NCBI RefSeq assembly: GCF_002119685.1
Contig: NZ_CP021108.1
Location: 3,782,001-3,846,000 of the forward strand
DNA from: Bordetella genomosp. 8
Lineage (GTDB): Bacteria; Pseudomonadota; Gammaproteobacteria; Burkholderiales; Burkholderiaceae_B
Length of the DNA stretch: 64,000 nt
Reading direction: 5' to 3'
In this document: positions 26,604 to 35,781 of the stretch, piece after piece
How the letters are laid out: the number at the start of each line of letters is the position of its first letter
Position numbering within the stretch: the first letter of the stretch is position 1
The notes under the pieces: model-generated
Told to the model about the DNA's origin: nothing
What the model saw: only the letters and a program-made list of their open reading frames with translations
The model's database searches: none
Position numbers and translations under genes: made by a program

Positions 26604-26619
26604 CGCCGCCGTCGCGGCG
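26604..26619. repeat. GC-rich stem-loop between mntH and livF
   Basis: A 6-bp stem (arms 26604-26609 and 26614-26619, CGCCGC/GCGGCG) with loop CGTC lies in the 30-bp convergent gap. No T-run. Confidence 0.35.
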
Positions 26620-26628
26620 GGCCGGGCG

Positions 26629-27360
26629 TCAGGCGTTTTCCAGCTCGCCCAGGTATGCCGCGCGCACCTTGGGATCGTTCAGCAGCGATCTCGCGACGCC
26701 GGACAGCGTCAGTTCACCCGACTCCATGACGTAGCCCCGCTGGCTGTATTCCAGCGCAAGCCGGGCATTCTGCTCGATGAGCAGGATTGTCACGCCTTCG
26801 GCAGCGATGGCGGAAACGACTTCGAACACCTTTTCGACCATGAGCGGCGCCAACCCCATGGACGGCTCGTCCAACAGCAGCAGTTTGGGACGGGCGATCA
26901 TTGCCCGTCCCATGGCGACCATCTGCTGCTCGCCGCCCGACAAAGTGCCGGCGGCCTGCTTGCGCCTTTCGGCCAAGCGCGGGAACTGCTCGAAGACCCT
27001 GTCGAGGTCGGCACGTACGCCGGCCGCATCGCGGCGCACGTATGCCCCCATCGCCAGGTTTTCCTCTATGGTCAACTGGCCGAAAATGCCGCGCCCTTCG
27101 GGCACCATCACTAGGCCTTCGCGCACCAGTTCGTGAGAACGTCTTCCCTGGATCGGCGCACCTTGATACAGCACCTGTCCGCCGGCCACCGGTATCAAGC
27201 CGCAGATGGCACGCAAGGTCGAGCTTTTGCCCGCGCCGTTCGCGCCGATCAGGCAGACGAGTTCGCCCGGATTCACCACCAGGTTGACGCCGCGTACCGC
27301 GCGAATACCGCCGTAGGCCACTTGCAGGTCACGCAGTTCCAGCAAAGGAGTCTGGGTCAT
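26629..27360 (-). CDS. livF: Branched-chain amino acid ABC transporter ATP-binding protein LivF
   Basis: A 243-residue ATPase subunit. It has Walker A GANGAGKSS (38-46), signature LSGGEQQMVAMGRAM, Walker B LLLLDEPSMGL and the switch histidine region LLIEQNARLAL. The short length and LTIEENLAMGAY segment are typical of LivF rather than LivG. It pairs with LivG to drive import of leucine, isoleucine, valine or related hydrophobic amino acids. It is the last gene of the operon and its ATG overlaps the livG stop by 4 bp. Confidence 0.93.
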   Translation of the reverse strand: MTQTPLLELRDLQVAYGGIRAVRGVNLVVNPGELVCLIGANGAGKSSTLRAICGLIPVAGGQVLYQGAPIQGRRSHELVREGLVMVPEGRGIFGQLTIEENLAMGAYVRRDAAGVRADLDRVFEQFPRLAERRKQAAGTLSGGEQQMVAMGRAMIARPKLLLLDEPSMGLAPLMVEKVFEVVSAIAAEGVTILLIEQNARLALEYSQRGYVMESGELTLSGVARSLLNDPKVRAAYLGELENA

Positions 27361-28142
27361 GCCGCCGCCTCCTGCGCCGCGCCGACGCCCAGGTACGCTT
27401 CGATCACCTTGGGATTGCGCTGGACATCCGCCGGTTTGCCCATCGCCAGGACTTTCCCGTATTCCAGGACCAGCACCCTATCGCACAGCCCCATCACCAG
27501 TTTCATATCGTGTTCTATCAACAGCACGGTTACGCCATCGGCGCGGATCTTTTCGATGAGCCGGCGCAGCACGACGGTTTCCGACGCGTTCATGCCGGCC
27601 GCGGGTTCGTCCAAGGCCAGCAACCGGGGTTCCGTAGCGAGCGCGCGAGCGATCTCCAGACGGCGCTGGTCGCCGTACGACAACGACTTGGCGATGTCGT
27701 TGGCGCGCGCCGCGATGCCGGTGTATTCCAGCAACGCGTGGGCACGTGCTTCGATATCGGCTTCTTCGCGGCGCGTGCGACGATTGCGCAACACGGCGCC
27801 GAGCAGACCGGCGCGGGTGCGCACGTGGCGGCCGATCATGACGTTCTCCAGCGCCGTCAGGTTCGCGAACAGGCGTATGTTCTGGAAGGTGCGCGCCAGC
27901 CCCAGCGCGGCGATCTCATGCGGTTTCGCGCCCACCAGGTTTTCGCCGGCGAACACGCACTGCCCGTCTTCCGGCACATATAGGCCCGTCAGCACATTGA
28001 ACAAGGTCGTCTTGCCGGCGCCGTTGGGGCCGATCAATCCGTAGATCTCGCCGCTGAGGATGTCGAAACTGACGTCCGACAGCGCCTGCAGCCCGCCAAA
28101 GCGCTTGCCCAATCCACGGGCTTCGAGCAAGGTAGCATTCAT
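27357..28142 (-). CDS. livG: Branched-chain amino acid ABC transporter ATP-binding protein LivG
   Basis: A 261-residue ATPase subunit with Walker A GPNGAGKTT, the LivG-type insertion FQNIRLFANLTALENVMIGRHVRTRAG, signature LSYGDQRRLEIARAL, Walker B LLALDEPAAGMN and the switch region LLIEHDMKLVMGLCDRV. The pattern MNATLLEARGLGKRFGGLQAL is the usual N-terminus. It overlaps livM and livF by 4 bp each, so translation of the whole set is coupled. Confidence 0.93.
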   Translation of the reverse strand: MNATLLEARGLGKRFGGLQALSDVSFDILSGEIYGLIGPNGAGKTTLFNVLTGLYVPEDGQCVFAGENLVGAKPHEIAALGLARTFQNIRLFANLTALENVMIGRHVRTRAGLLGAVLRNRRTRREEADIEARAHALLEYTGIAARANDIAKSLSYGDQRRLEIARALATEPRLLALDEPAAGMNASETVVLRRLIEKIRADGVTVLLIEHDMKLVMGLCDRVLVLEYGKVLAMGKPADVQRNPKVIEAYLGVGAAQEAAA

Positions 28143-29227
28143 GCCTGGCCTCCCTGTGCCTGACGGCTGAGTTCACGCTTGCGCACCGAAGACGGCCACA
28201 AGCCAGCGGGCCGGAACAGCATCACGCAAACCATGGCCAGGCCGAACAGGAGCATGCGTATGGCTTCCGGATCGACGACCACGCCGCCGAAAATCGCCTG
28301 CTGTGCCGGCACGATGACGGCGCGCAGGAATTCCGGAAATACGGCCAGGATGACCGAGCCCAGGATGACGCCGGGGATATGGCCCATCCCGCCGAGCACA
28401 ACCATGCAAAGCACCGAAATCGACTCGGTCAGGCTGAAGCTCTCGGGGCTGACGAAACCCTGCATCGACGCAAACAAGGCGCCCGCCACACCGCCGAACG
28501 AAGCGCCCATGGCAAAGGCCAGCAGCTTGATGTTCCGCGTATTGATCCCCATGGCCTTGGCCGCGACCTCGTCTTCGCGTATGGCTTCCCATGCGCGGCC
28601 GATGCGCGAGTTCTGCAAGCGCAGGCATACGAAAACGATCAACAGGGTTAGCAGAAGCAGCAGGTAATAGTACTTTTCCGGCCCGGTCACACGTATGCCG
28701 AACAAGGTTTCGGTACGGTTGAAGGCAAAGCCCGCCACACGGAAAGGATCGATGCGGTTGACCCCTTGCGGACCGTTGGTGATATTGATCGGCGCGTTCA
28801 GGTTGTTCAGGAACACGCGGATGATTTCACCGAACCCCAGCGTGACGATGGCGAGGTAATCGCCCCTCAACCTGAGGGTGGGTGCGCCGAGCATCACGCC
28901 GAACAGGCAGGCCAGTGCGACGCCCAGCGGCAGGATCGCCCAGAACGGCAGATGCAGGCCGAAGTGCGGCGACGCCAGCAAGGCCCAGGTATAGGCGCCC
29001 ACGGCATAGAAGGCGATGTAACCCAGGTCCAGCAGGCCCGCGAAGCCGACCACGATGTTCAGGCCCAGCGAAAGCATTACATACAGCAACGCGAAGTTCA
29101 GTATGCGCACCCAGCTCTGGCCGGCCATGCCCAATACGAAGGGCAGCACGGCCAACGCGATCGCGACGAACGCCATACCCATCCATGCGGCCGGCGATAT
29201 GCGGCCGCGTGTAGCGATACTTGTCAT
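28139..29227 (-). CDS. livM: Branched-chain amino acid ABC transporter permease LivM
   Basis: A 362-residue inner-membrane permease with about nine hydrophobic helices. Family signatures are LLDLGYIAFYAVGAYTWALL, LRLRGDYLAIVTLGFGEIIRVFLNN and the coupling-helix segment SRIGRAWEAIREDEVAAKAMGINTRNIKLLAFAMGA. The ATG at 29227 (MTSIATRGRIS) is chosen because it overlaps the livH stop by 4 bp; the frame remains open upstream inside livH. It forms the transmembrane pore with LivH. Confidence 0.93.
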   Translation of the reverse strand: MTSIATRGRISPAAWMGMAFVAIALAVLPFVLGMAGQSWVRILNFALLYVMLSLGLNIVVGFAGLLDLGYIAFYAVGAYTWALLASPHFGLHLPFWAILPLGVALACLFGVMLGAPTLRLRGDYLAIVTLGFGEIIRVFLNNLNAPINITNGPQGVNRIDPFRVAGFAFNRTETLFGIRVTGPEKYYYLLLLLTLLIVFVCLRLQNSRIGRAWEAIREDEVAAKAMGINTRNIKLLAFAMGASFGGVAGALFASMQGFVSPESFSLTESISVLCMVVLGGMGHIPGVILGSVILAVFPEFLRAVIVPAQQAIFGGVVVDPEAIRMLLFGLAMVCVMLFRPAGLWPSSVRKRELSRQAQGGQA

Positions 29228-30153
29228 GCGCGATCTCCCACGCGTTCGCCCAACAAACCGGAGGGACGGAAAATCAGCACCAGCACCAGCACCAGGAAGG
29301 CAAAAACGTCCTGGTAGTTGCTGCCCATGAAGCCGCCGGTCAGGTCGCCGATGTATCCGGCGCCCAGCGCTTCTATCACGCCCAGCAATATGCCGCCGAA
29401 CATCGCGCCCGCGAGATTGCCGATGCCACCCAGCACCGCGGCGGTAAAAGCCTTCAGGCCCAGCATGAAGCCCATCGTATAGTGCGCCACGCCGTAGTAG
29501 GTGGTGACCATCATGCCGGCCACTGCCGCCAGCGCGGACCCGATCAGGAAAGCCGCGGATATGACCGTGTTGATGTTCACGCCCATCAGGCCCGCGACTT
29601 CTCGGTTCTGCGCGGTGGCGCGCATGGCGGTGCCCAGCCGGGTCTTGTGCACGAGGAGCAACAGCCCCGCCATCATCAGCGCCGCGATGACGATGATGGC
29701 GATCTGCAGCGTGCTGATGCGCGCGCCGTCGATCTGGAAGACACGCGGCTCGAGTATCTGGGGGAAATGCGCGTAGTCGCGGCCCCACACCATCATGGCC
29801 ACGTTCTGCAGGATGATCGATATGCCGATGGCGGTGATCAAGGCCGCCAGCCGCGGCGCCCGTCGCAAGGGGCGGTAGGCGACTCTTTCCGCCAGCCAGC
29901 CCAGGGCCATGCAGATCGGTACCGCGCAGACCACGCCCGCGCCCAACACGAGCCAGGGGGACATCGCGGGATTCGCGCCCACGAGCGCCAGGGCCACGGA
30001 AGTCGCCACCATGGCGCCCACCATGACCACGTCGCCGTGAGCGAAATTGATCAGGCCGACAATGCCATACACCATGGTATAGCCCAGCGCGACCAGGGCA
30101 TAGACGCTACCCTGGGTCAGGCCGTTGATAAGTTGCTGTATGAAGATATCCAT
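29224..30153 (-). CDS. livH: Branched-chain amino acid ABC transporter permease LivH
   Basis: A 309-residue permease with about eight transmembrane helices. Signatures are QQLINGLTQGSVYALVALGYTMVYGIVGLINFAHGDVVMVGA at the N-terminus and the coupling segment KTRLGTAMRATAQNREVAGLMGVNIN, followed by GGIGNLAGAMFGGILLGVIEALGAGYI. It is the first permease gene after livJ, from which it is separated by a 102-bp gap containing two stem-loops. Confidence 0.94.
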   Translation of the reverse strand: MDIFIQQLINGLTQGSVYALVALGYTMVYGIVGLINFAHGDVVMVGAMVATSVALALVGANPAMSPWLVLGAGVVCAVPICMALGWLAERVAYRPLRRAPRLAALITAIGISIILQNVAMMVWGRDYAHFPQILEPRVFQIDGARISTLQIAIIVIAALMMAGLLLLVHKTRLGTAMRATAQNREVAGLMGVNINTVISAAFLIGSALAAVAGMMVTTYYGVAHYTMGFMLGLKAFTAAVLGGIGNLAGAMFGGILLGVIEALGAGYIGDLTGGFMGSNYQDVFAFLVLVLVLIFRPSGLLGERVGDRA

Positions 30154-30207
30154 GGAATGCCAGGTGAAACATGAATCGCGCGGACAGGAGAAGCCGCGCC
30201 GGATACG

Positions 30208-30247
30208 CCCCGCGAAGGCGGGGACGGGCCCGGCGTCGCGCCGGGCC
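30208..30247 (-). terminator. Tandem stem-loops between livJ and livH (possible attenuator or 3' stabiliser)
   Basis: Two perfect hairpins sit 9-48 bp after the livJ stop: arms 30227-30235/30239-30247 (9 bp, GGCCCGGCG arm) and 30208-30213/30218-30223 (6 bp, GAAG loop). Such structures commonly protect the mRNA of the binding protein or partly stop transcription, so that livJ is made in excess of the permease. No T-run is present, so stabilisation is as likely as termination. Confidence 0.45.
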
Positions 30248-30255
30248 TGGGCGCG

Positions 30256-31413
30256 TTATTGCGCCTGACTCACCATGGTCTTGACCATTTCCCACTTGCC
30301 GTCCTTGACCTGGTAGACGGTCACGGACACTTCCTTGAGGTCGCCCTTGGCGTCGTAGGCAATGTTCTGGCTGGTGGCGCCGCTGCGGTGCAGCTTGCGC
30401 AACATGGGCAGATACTTCTGCGGCTCGGCGGAGTTGGCTTGCTCCATGGCCGTGATCATGTTCCACGCGCCGTCGTAGGCGTACGGCGCGTAGACGCCGG
30501 GATCTTCCTTGAAGCGAGCCTTGTAGGCCGCGGCGAAGGCCTTGCCGGCAGCCATCTGTTCGAGCGGTACGCCCGCCAGGGACGCGTAGGTACCTTCCGC
30601 CGCATCGCCGGCGAGCTTCAGGAAGGTTTCGCTGCGCGTCATTTCACCGGACACGAAGGGCATCTTCATGCCCAGGGTCGCCATCTGGCGCTTCATCGGG
30701 CCGGACTGGGCATCCAGCCCGCCGAAAAAGATCGCATCCGGCGCGACGCCCTTGATATTGGTCAGGATGGACGTGAAGTCGTTGGCCTTGTCCGTCGTGT
30801 ATTCGCGGCGTATGACCTGGCCTCCCGCGGCTTTCACGGCCTTGTCGACCTGGTCCGCCAGGCCCTGCCCATACGACGTGCGGTCGTCGATGATGGCGAT
30901 CTTCTTGGCATGCAGATCCTTGACCATGAATTCGCCGACAGCAGCACCCTGTTGCGTGTCGCTGGTCATCATGCGGAAGGTGTTGTCGTAGCCCTGGTTG
31001 GTGTATTCCGGGGCGGTGCCCATGGCGATCTGCACCAGGCCGGCATCATGGTAGACCTGCGATGCGGGAATGGTGGTGCCGGAATTGAAATGTCCGAGCA
31101 CGCCATCGACGCCTTCGTCGACCAGTTGCTGGGCCACCGTGACGGCGGTGCGCGGGTCGGCCTGGTCATCCTTGGAAATAAGCACGAACCTGGCGGTCTT
31201 GCCGTCGAGCTTGATGCCCTTTTTGTTGGCTTCCTCGATGGCCAGCACCAGGCCATTCTGCATGTCCTGGCCGTAGTGCGCCTGCGGGCCCGTCAGCGGG
31301 CCGGCATAGCCCAGCTTGACCTCCTGGTCCGCCGCGTGCGCGGCGCCGGCCACGCAGAATCCGGCGGCGACAGCCACGGTGAGCGAACGTATCGTTGTCT
31401 TGAAGCCCATCAT
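30256..31413 (-). CDS. livJ: Branched-chain amino acid ABC transporter periplasmic binding protein
   Basis: A 385-residue class I periplasmic binding protein of the Leu/Ile/Val type. A signal peptide (KTTIRSLTVAVAAGFCVAGAAHA, cleavage near residue 27) precedes the mature domain EVKLGYAGPLTGPQAHYGQDMQNGLVLAIEEAN. Other landmarks are VLGHFNSGTTIPASQVYHDAGLVQIAMGTAPEYT and the hinge-spanning PYAYDGAWNMITAMEQA. It delivers amino acids to LivHM. Two successive ATGs (31413 and 31410) follow a strong ribosome site AGGAGGA. A stem-loop (31445-31463) lies in the leader. It heads the operon livJ-livH-livM-livG-livF. Confidence 0.94.
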   Translation of the reverse strand: MMGFKTTIRSLTVAVAAGFCVAGAAHAADQEVKLGYAGPLTGPQAHYGQDMQNGLVLAIEEANKKGIKLDGKTARFVLISKDDQADPRTAVTVAQQLVDEGVDGVLGHFNSGTTIPASQVYHDAGLVQIAMGTAPEYTNQGYDNTFRMMTSDTQQGAAVGEFMVKDLHAKKIAIIDDRTSYGQGLADQVDKAVKAAGGQVIRREYTTDKANDFTSILTNIKGVAPDAIFFGGLDAQSGPMKRQMATLGMKMPFVSGEMTRSETFLKLAGDAAEGTYASLAGVPLEQMAAGKAFAAAYKARFKEDPGVYAPYAYDGAWNMITAMEQANSAEPQKYLPMLRKLHRSGATSQNIAYDAKGDLKEVSVTVYQVKDGKWEMVKTMVSQAQ

Positions 31414-31721
31414 TTCCTCCTCGTAGGATAAGGCTCAGAGATCGGGCGGGAGGATTTCCCGCCGTCCTTGCAGGCATGATTCGCGGATGACGCGACCCGT
31501 GCCTTTTAATATTTATTTGCCCATGGCAGGGAATTTTCGATGGCACCACGTATGGCAGGTATTGGCGATTACCCTCCCCGTGCTTGCCGGCATTCCCCGC
31601 CGTGGATCATCCGGAAGCATATGCCAAGTAAAGCGCCGGTGTGTCTCATCGATACACTGATGAAACACACCGGCGCTTTCGCTTTTTCAACGCGACGCCC
31701 GGCCTGGGCGTGGAAATTACG
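31414..31721. other. Intergenic region between livJ and putA
   Basis: This 308-bp stretch holds the livJ leader with a 7-bp stem-loop (31445-31463), an AT-rich patch around 31507-31517 that may contain the livJ promoter, and the large hairpin at 31630-31679 downstream of putA. I see no convincing protein-coding gene; a 90-codon frame from 31540 lacks a ribosome site and runs into putA antisense. Confidence 0.6.
31630..31687. terminator. Long stem-loop terminator downstream of putA
   Basis: A 15-bp perfect stem (arms 31630-31644 and 31665-31679, arm AAAGCGCCGGTGTGT) is capped by a smaller CATC/GATG stem. The plus strand continues into CGCTTTTT, a T-run at 31683-31687. Read from putA on the minus strand it ends CGCTTTACTT, a weaker tract. 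It is placed to terminate putA; the better U-tract on the opposite strand has no gene upstream of it. Confidence 0.65.
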
Positions 31722-34700
31722 TCACCCTATGGTCATCAGGCTGGCGTTTCCGCCCGCGGCGGCCGTGTTGACGCTGATGGAGCGCTCGGCCAGCAGGCGG
31801 TCCAGCACATAGGATTGCCCTTGCGCCACCGCGTCGGACGACAGGCCTTGCACGGAGACGATGGGCCCTGGCCGCGTCGCCACGCGCGCGGCAAGGACGC
31901 GCAACGCGTCGCTATCGCCTTCGAAAAGCACCGACTGATAATCCGCGCTTTCGACCTCCTCGTCACGCATGAAAGCCACACCGTCACGCTGTGCGGGCGG
32001 CAGGCTCTGGGCGTGCTGGCGCGCGACGTCGTTGTCGGCGTACAGGACGCGATTGCCGGTGGCCTGCGCCGCTGCCCACTGCGCGCGCGCGCCCTGCTCC
32101 GAGGCCGCGACGCACAGCACGGTGCCGCGGGGCTCCAGGCGATAGGTATTCGCTTCGCCGGTGGGTCCGGGCAGCGTCAGCACCACGGGCATCGCCGACG
32201 CGCTGCCCGCCACGGGTAGCCCGGCCGGCCGCACGGACAGCAGACGGTACAGGTACAGCGGTCCGCCGGCCTTGGGCCCGGTGCCGGACAAGCCTTCTCC
32301 ACCGAAAGGCTGCACGCCGACCACGGCGCCCACGATGTTGCGGTTCACGTACATATTGCCCGCATGGACGCGGGAGGTCACATGGCCGATCGTTTCGTCG
32401 ATGCGGGTATGCACGCCAAAGGTCAGTCCGTAGCCGGTGGCGTTGATATCGTCCAGCAGCCGGTCCAGCTGATCGCGCTTGTAGCGCACCACATGCAGCA
32501 CCGGCCCGAAGACTTCGCGCTTGAGCTCGCGGACACTGCCGATCTCGATCAGTGTCGGCGCGACGAAAGTACCGTTGCGGCACGTCGCCGGCAGCGGCAG
32601 CTGGGTAATCGTCTTGCCCGCGTTGCGCATGGTGTCGATATGGCGCTGTATGCCTTCGCGCGCCTCGCCGTCGATGACCGGGCCGATATCCGTCGACAGA
32701 TGGTCGGGATTGCCGACCCGCAATTCGGCCATCGCCCCGCGCAGCATTTCCAGCACGCGGTCGGCGCTGTCCTCCTGCACGCACAGTACGCGCAGGGCCG
32801 AGCAGCGCTGGCCCGCCGAGTCGAAAGCGGAGCTCAGGACGTCGTACACGACCTGTTCGGTCAAGGCGGACGAATCCACCACCATGGCGTTCTGGCCACC
32901 GGTTTCCGCGATCAGCGGGATGGTGTTGCCGGCGTCATCCAGGCGGTCGGCCAGGCTGCGCGAAATCAGTCGCGCGACGTCGGTGGAACCGGTGAACAGC
33001 ACGCCGCGGATGTCCGGGCTGGCGACCAGCGCCGCGCCCACGGTTTCGCCGCGACCGGGCAATAGCTGCACGGCGTCTTCATGCACGCCGGCGGCGCGCA
33101 GGATGGCGATGGCCTGCGCCGCGATCAACGGCGTCTGTTCCGCAGGCTTCGCGATGACCGCATTGCCCGCCGCCAGCGCCGCGGCAACCTGGCCGGTGAA
33201 GATGGCGAGCGGGAAATTCCACGGACTGATGCACAGGACCGGGCCGAGCGGTCGATGGGTCGCATTGTCGAATTCGCGCTCGGCCTGTTCGGCGTAATAG
33301 CGCAGGAAGTCGACCGCCTCGCGCACTTCCGCGATGGCATTGGGCAGGGATTTGCCGGCTTCGCGCACGATCAATCCCAGCAGCATCTGCATCTGCTCTT
33401 CCAGCATCTGCGCGGCGCGGCGCAGGCATAGCGCACGTTCCGCGACCGGCGTGGACTGCCAGATGGAAGCGCCCTGCCCCGCACGACGCAGGGCTTCCTG
33501 CGTTTCCGCTTCGGATGCCTCGATGACGTGCCCCACGACGTCGCGGTGGTCCGCCGGGTTGCGCACGGGCATGGCGCGTGCCTCGTCCCAGGCGATGGCG
33601 CCCACGGTCGGATGCGCCCGCCACGCGGTCGCGGTGCTCGACAGCAAGGCCGCGGACAAGGATGCCAGGCGGTGCTCGTTGCTCAGGTCCAGCCCTTGGG
33701 AATTGGCGCGGGCGCCGCCGCGCACGCTGCCATAGAGTTCACGCGGCAGCGGGATCTTTTCGTGCGGGGCGCCCAGCGGGACGATGGCCGATGCGGCCGC
33801 CACCGGGTCCTCGATCAGTTCGTCGATGGAGATGCTTTCATCGCCTATGCGGTTCACGAAAGACGTATTGGCGCCGTTTTCCAGCAGCCGTCGCACCAGA
33901 TAGGCCAGCAGGGTTTCGTGGGTTCCGACCGGCGCATAGATGCGGCACGGACGGTTCAACTTGCCTTGCGCCACCGGACCGACGACTTCTTCGTAAAGCG
34001 ATTCGCCCATGCCATGCAGGCACTGGAACTCGTATTGGCCGGGATAGTAGTTCTGGCCGGCGAGCTGATAGATCGCCGCCAGCGTATACGCGTTGTGCGT
34101 GGCGAACTGCGGGAATACCGCTTCCGGCGCGGCCAGCAGCTTGCGCGCGCATGCCAGGTAGGCGACGTCCGTATAGACCTTGCGCGTATAGACGGGATAG
34201 CCTTCCAGGCCATCGACCTGTGCCCGCTTGATTTCGCTATCCCAGTAGGCGCCCTTCACCAGTCGCACCATCAGGCGATGCCGGCTGCGGCGCGCCAGGT
34301 CGACCACATAATCGATCACGAAAGGCGCGCGCTTTTGATAGGCCTGGATCACGAAGCCGATGCCGTTCCAGCCTTCCAGTTCCGCGTCGAAGCAAAGCGC
34401 TTCCAGCAGGTCCAGCGAGATCTCCAGGCGATCGGCTTCCTCGGCGTCGATGTTCAGGCCGATGTCGTAGCTCCTGGCCAGGCGCGTCAGCGAGCGCACC
34501 CGCGGCAACAGTTCGGCCATGACCCGATCGCGCTGCGCCCGCGAATAGCGCGGGTGCAAGGCGGACAGCTTGATCGATATGCCAGGGCCCTGGTAGATCC
34601 CGCGTCCCGCGGCGGCCTTGCCGATGGCATGTATGGCCTGCTCGTACGACGCGTAGTAGCGGTCGGCGTCGGCCGACGTGGTGGCCGCCTCGCCCAGCAT

Positions 34701-35534
34701 GTCGTAGGAGTAGCTGAAGCCCTTGGCTTCCATCTTGCGATTGTTGGCCAGGGCTTCCGAAATGGTCTGGCCGGAAACGAATTGCTCGCCCATCATGCGC
34801 ATGGCGATATTCACGCCCTTGCGGATCAGGGGCTCGCCCCCCTTGCCGATGAGGCGCGTCAATGCGCGCGACAGCGACTGTTCGCTGTTGACGGCCACCA
34901 GCTTGCCGGTCAGCATCAATCCCCAGGTCGCCGCGTTGACGAACAGGGACGGCGATTCGCCCACATGGGACCGCCAATCCCCCCGAGCCACCTTGTCGCG
35001 TATCAACGCGTCGCGGGTGGCACGGTCGGGAATACGCAGCAGGGCTTCGGCCAGGCACATCAGCGCCACGCCTTCCTGGCTGGAAAGCGAGAATTCCTGG
35101 ATCAGCCCTTCCACCCCACCGCCCGTGCGCTTGTCGCGCAGGGACTGCACCAGGCCGGCGGCCATCGCGTGGATTTTTTCGGGGTGCGGCATACGAGCCT
35201 GCCCCAGCAACAGCGGGACGCATTCCGGCTCGGGACGGCGATAAGCGGCAGTGATGGCGGCGCGCAGCACCGACTGCGATTGCACGTCCTGCCCGAATTC
35301 GAAAAACGGCGGTACCTGGGCAAGCGGTTGCAGCTCCGCTTCTTCGACGGTGGTGTCGGCGCCGGTGAAATGCGCGATTTCGGCGGGAAGCTGGCCGCGC
35401 TCGATTCTCTCGAGGTAAGCCACGATGGCCTGCTTGTGCAGCCAATGGGGCGTGCATTTCAATTTGGAGGCGGCGTCTTTCAGACGGTCGCGCAATGCTT
35501 CGTCTACCTTGACGCCCAGAGTGGTGGTGCCCAT
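31722..35534 (-). CDS. putA: Trifunctional proline catabolism protein PutA (repressor, proline dehydrogenase, glutamate semialdehyde dehydrogenase)
   Basis: A 1270-residue protein. Residues 1-48 form a ribbon-helix-helix DNA-binding domain (TTLGVKVDEALRDRLKDAASKLKCTPHWLHKQAI). A FAD-dependent proline dehydrogenase barrel follows at about 190-520, including VKGAYWDSEIKRAQ and GANTSFVNRIGD. The NAD-dependent aldehyde dehydrogenase at about 640-1060 has CISPWNFPLAIFTG, GSTDVARLI, AETGGQNAM and catalytic C911 in SAGQRCSALRV. A C-terminal domain completes the trifunctional type. It oxidises proline to glutamate and, when not membrane-bound, represses its own promoter. No putP transporter is adjacent, so PutA is transcribed alone. 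Confidence 0.96.
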   Translation of the reverse strand: MGTTTLGVKVDEALRDRLKDAASKLKCTPHWLHKQAIVAYLERIERGQLPAEIAHFTGADTTVEEAELQPLAQVPPFFEFGQDVQSQSVLRAAITAAYRRPEPECVPLLLGQARMPHPEKIHAMAAGLVQSLRDKRTGGGVEGLIQEFSLSSQEGVALMCLAEALLRIPDRATRDALIRDKVARGDWRSHVGESPSLFVNAATWGLMLTGKLVAVNSEQSLSRALTRLIGKGGEPLIRKGVNIAMRMMGEQFVSGQTISEALANNRKMEAKGFSYSYDMLGEAATTSADADRYYASYEQAIHAIGKAAAGRGIYQGPGISIKLSALHPRYSRAQRDRVMAELLPRVRSLTRLARSYDIGLNIDAEEADRLEISLDLLEALCFDAELEGWNGIGFVIQAYQKRAPFVIDYVVDLARRSRHRLMVRLVKGAYWDSEIKRAQVDGLEGYPVYTRKVYTDVAYLACARKLLAAPEAVFPQFATHNAYTLAAIYQLAGQNYYPGQYEFQCLHGMGESLYEEVVGPVAQGKLNRPCRIYAPVGTHETLLAYLVRRLLENGANTSFVNRIGDESISIDELIEDPVAAASAIVPLGAPHEKIPLPRELYGSVRGGARANSQGLDLSNEHRLASLSAALLSSTATAWRAHPTVGAIAWDEARAMPVRNPADHRDVVGHVIEASEAETQEALRRAGQGASIWQSTPVAERALCLRRAAQMLEEQMQMLLGLIVREAGKSLPNAIAEVREAVDFLRYYAEQAEREFDNATHRPLGPVLCISPWNFPLAIFTGQVAAALAAGNAVIAKPAEQTPLIAAQAIAILRAAGVHEDAVQLLPGRGETVGAALVASPDIRGVLFTGSTDVARLISRSLADRLDDAGNTIPLIAETGGQNAMVVDSSALTEQVVYDVLSSAFDSAGQRCSALRVLCVQEDSADRVLEMLRGAMAELRVGNPDHLSTDIGPVIDGEAREGIQRHIDTMRNAGKTITQLPLPATCRNGTFVAPTLIEIGSVRELKREVFGPVLHVVRYKRDQLDRLLDDINATGYGLTFGVHTRIDETIGHVTSRVHAGNMYVNRNIVGAVVGVQPFGGEGLSGTGPKAGGPLYLYRLLSVRPAGLPVAGSASAMPVVLTLPGPTGEANTYRLEPRGTVLCVAASEQGARAQWAAAQATGNRVLYADNDVARQHAQSLPPAQRDGVAFMRDEEVESADYQSVLFEGDSDALRVLAARVATRPGPIVSVQGLSSDAVAQGQSYVLDRLLAERSISVNTAAAGGNASLMTIG

Positions 35535-35656
35535 GCTGCTTCGGTACTCGCTGTTGGAACGCTGTTGGAATATAGGGAGCTGCCCGCCGCCCCGCTGGAC
35601 GGAACGCGGCTTGCCGGGGCAGGATGGCCGCCCGGGTTCACCGCGATGATAGGCGG

Positions 35657-35684
35657 GTTATACCCTGGTAAATATTAAGGTTAA
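35657..35684 (-). promoter_or_regulatory. Candidate putA promoter
   Basis: On the minus strand TTAACC (35679-35684) and TATAAC (35657-35662) are 16 bp apart in the otherwise empty 247-bp gap 35535-35781. The leader to the ATG at 35534 would be about 115 nt, room for PutA operators, though I identified no specific repeats. Confidence 0.3.
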
Positions 35685-35781
35685 CCCCTAGATTCTACTC
35701 GCTTTCCTGCATCTACCGAGGACGCGTGCACACGCCGTGTCGCACCCTGCCTGGCCCCCCACGCGGTGGCCCGGCGGCGTC

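Noticed and set aside
31540..31812. A 90-codon plus-strand frame between livJ and putA
   Set aside because: It crosses the long hairpin, overlaps the putA stop in antisense and has no ribosome site or recognisable domain.
33528..35678. A 716-codon plus-strand frame opposite putA
   Set aside because: Antisense shadow of the proline dehydrogenase region; no motif or start signal.
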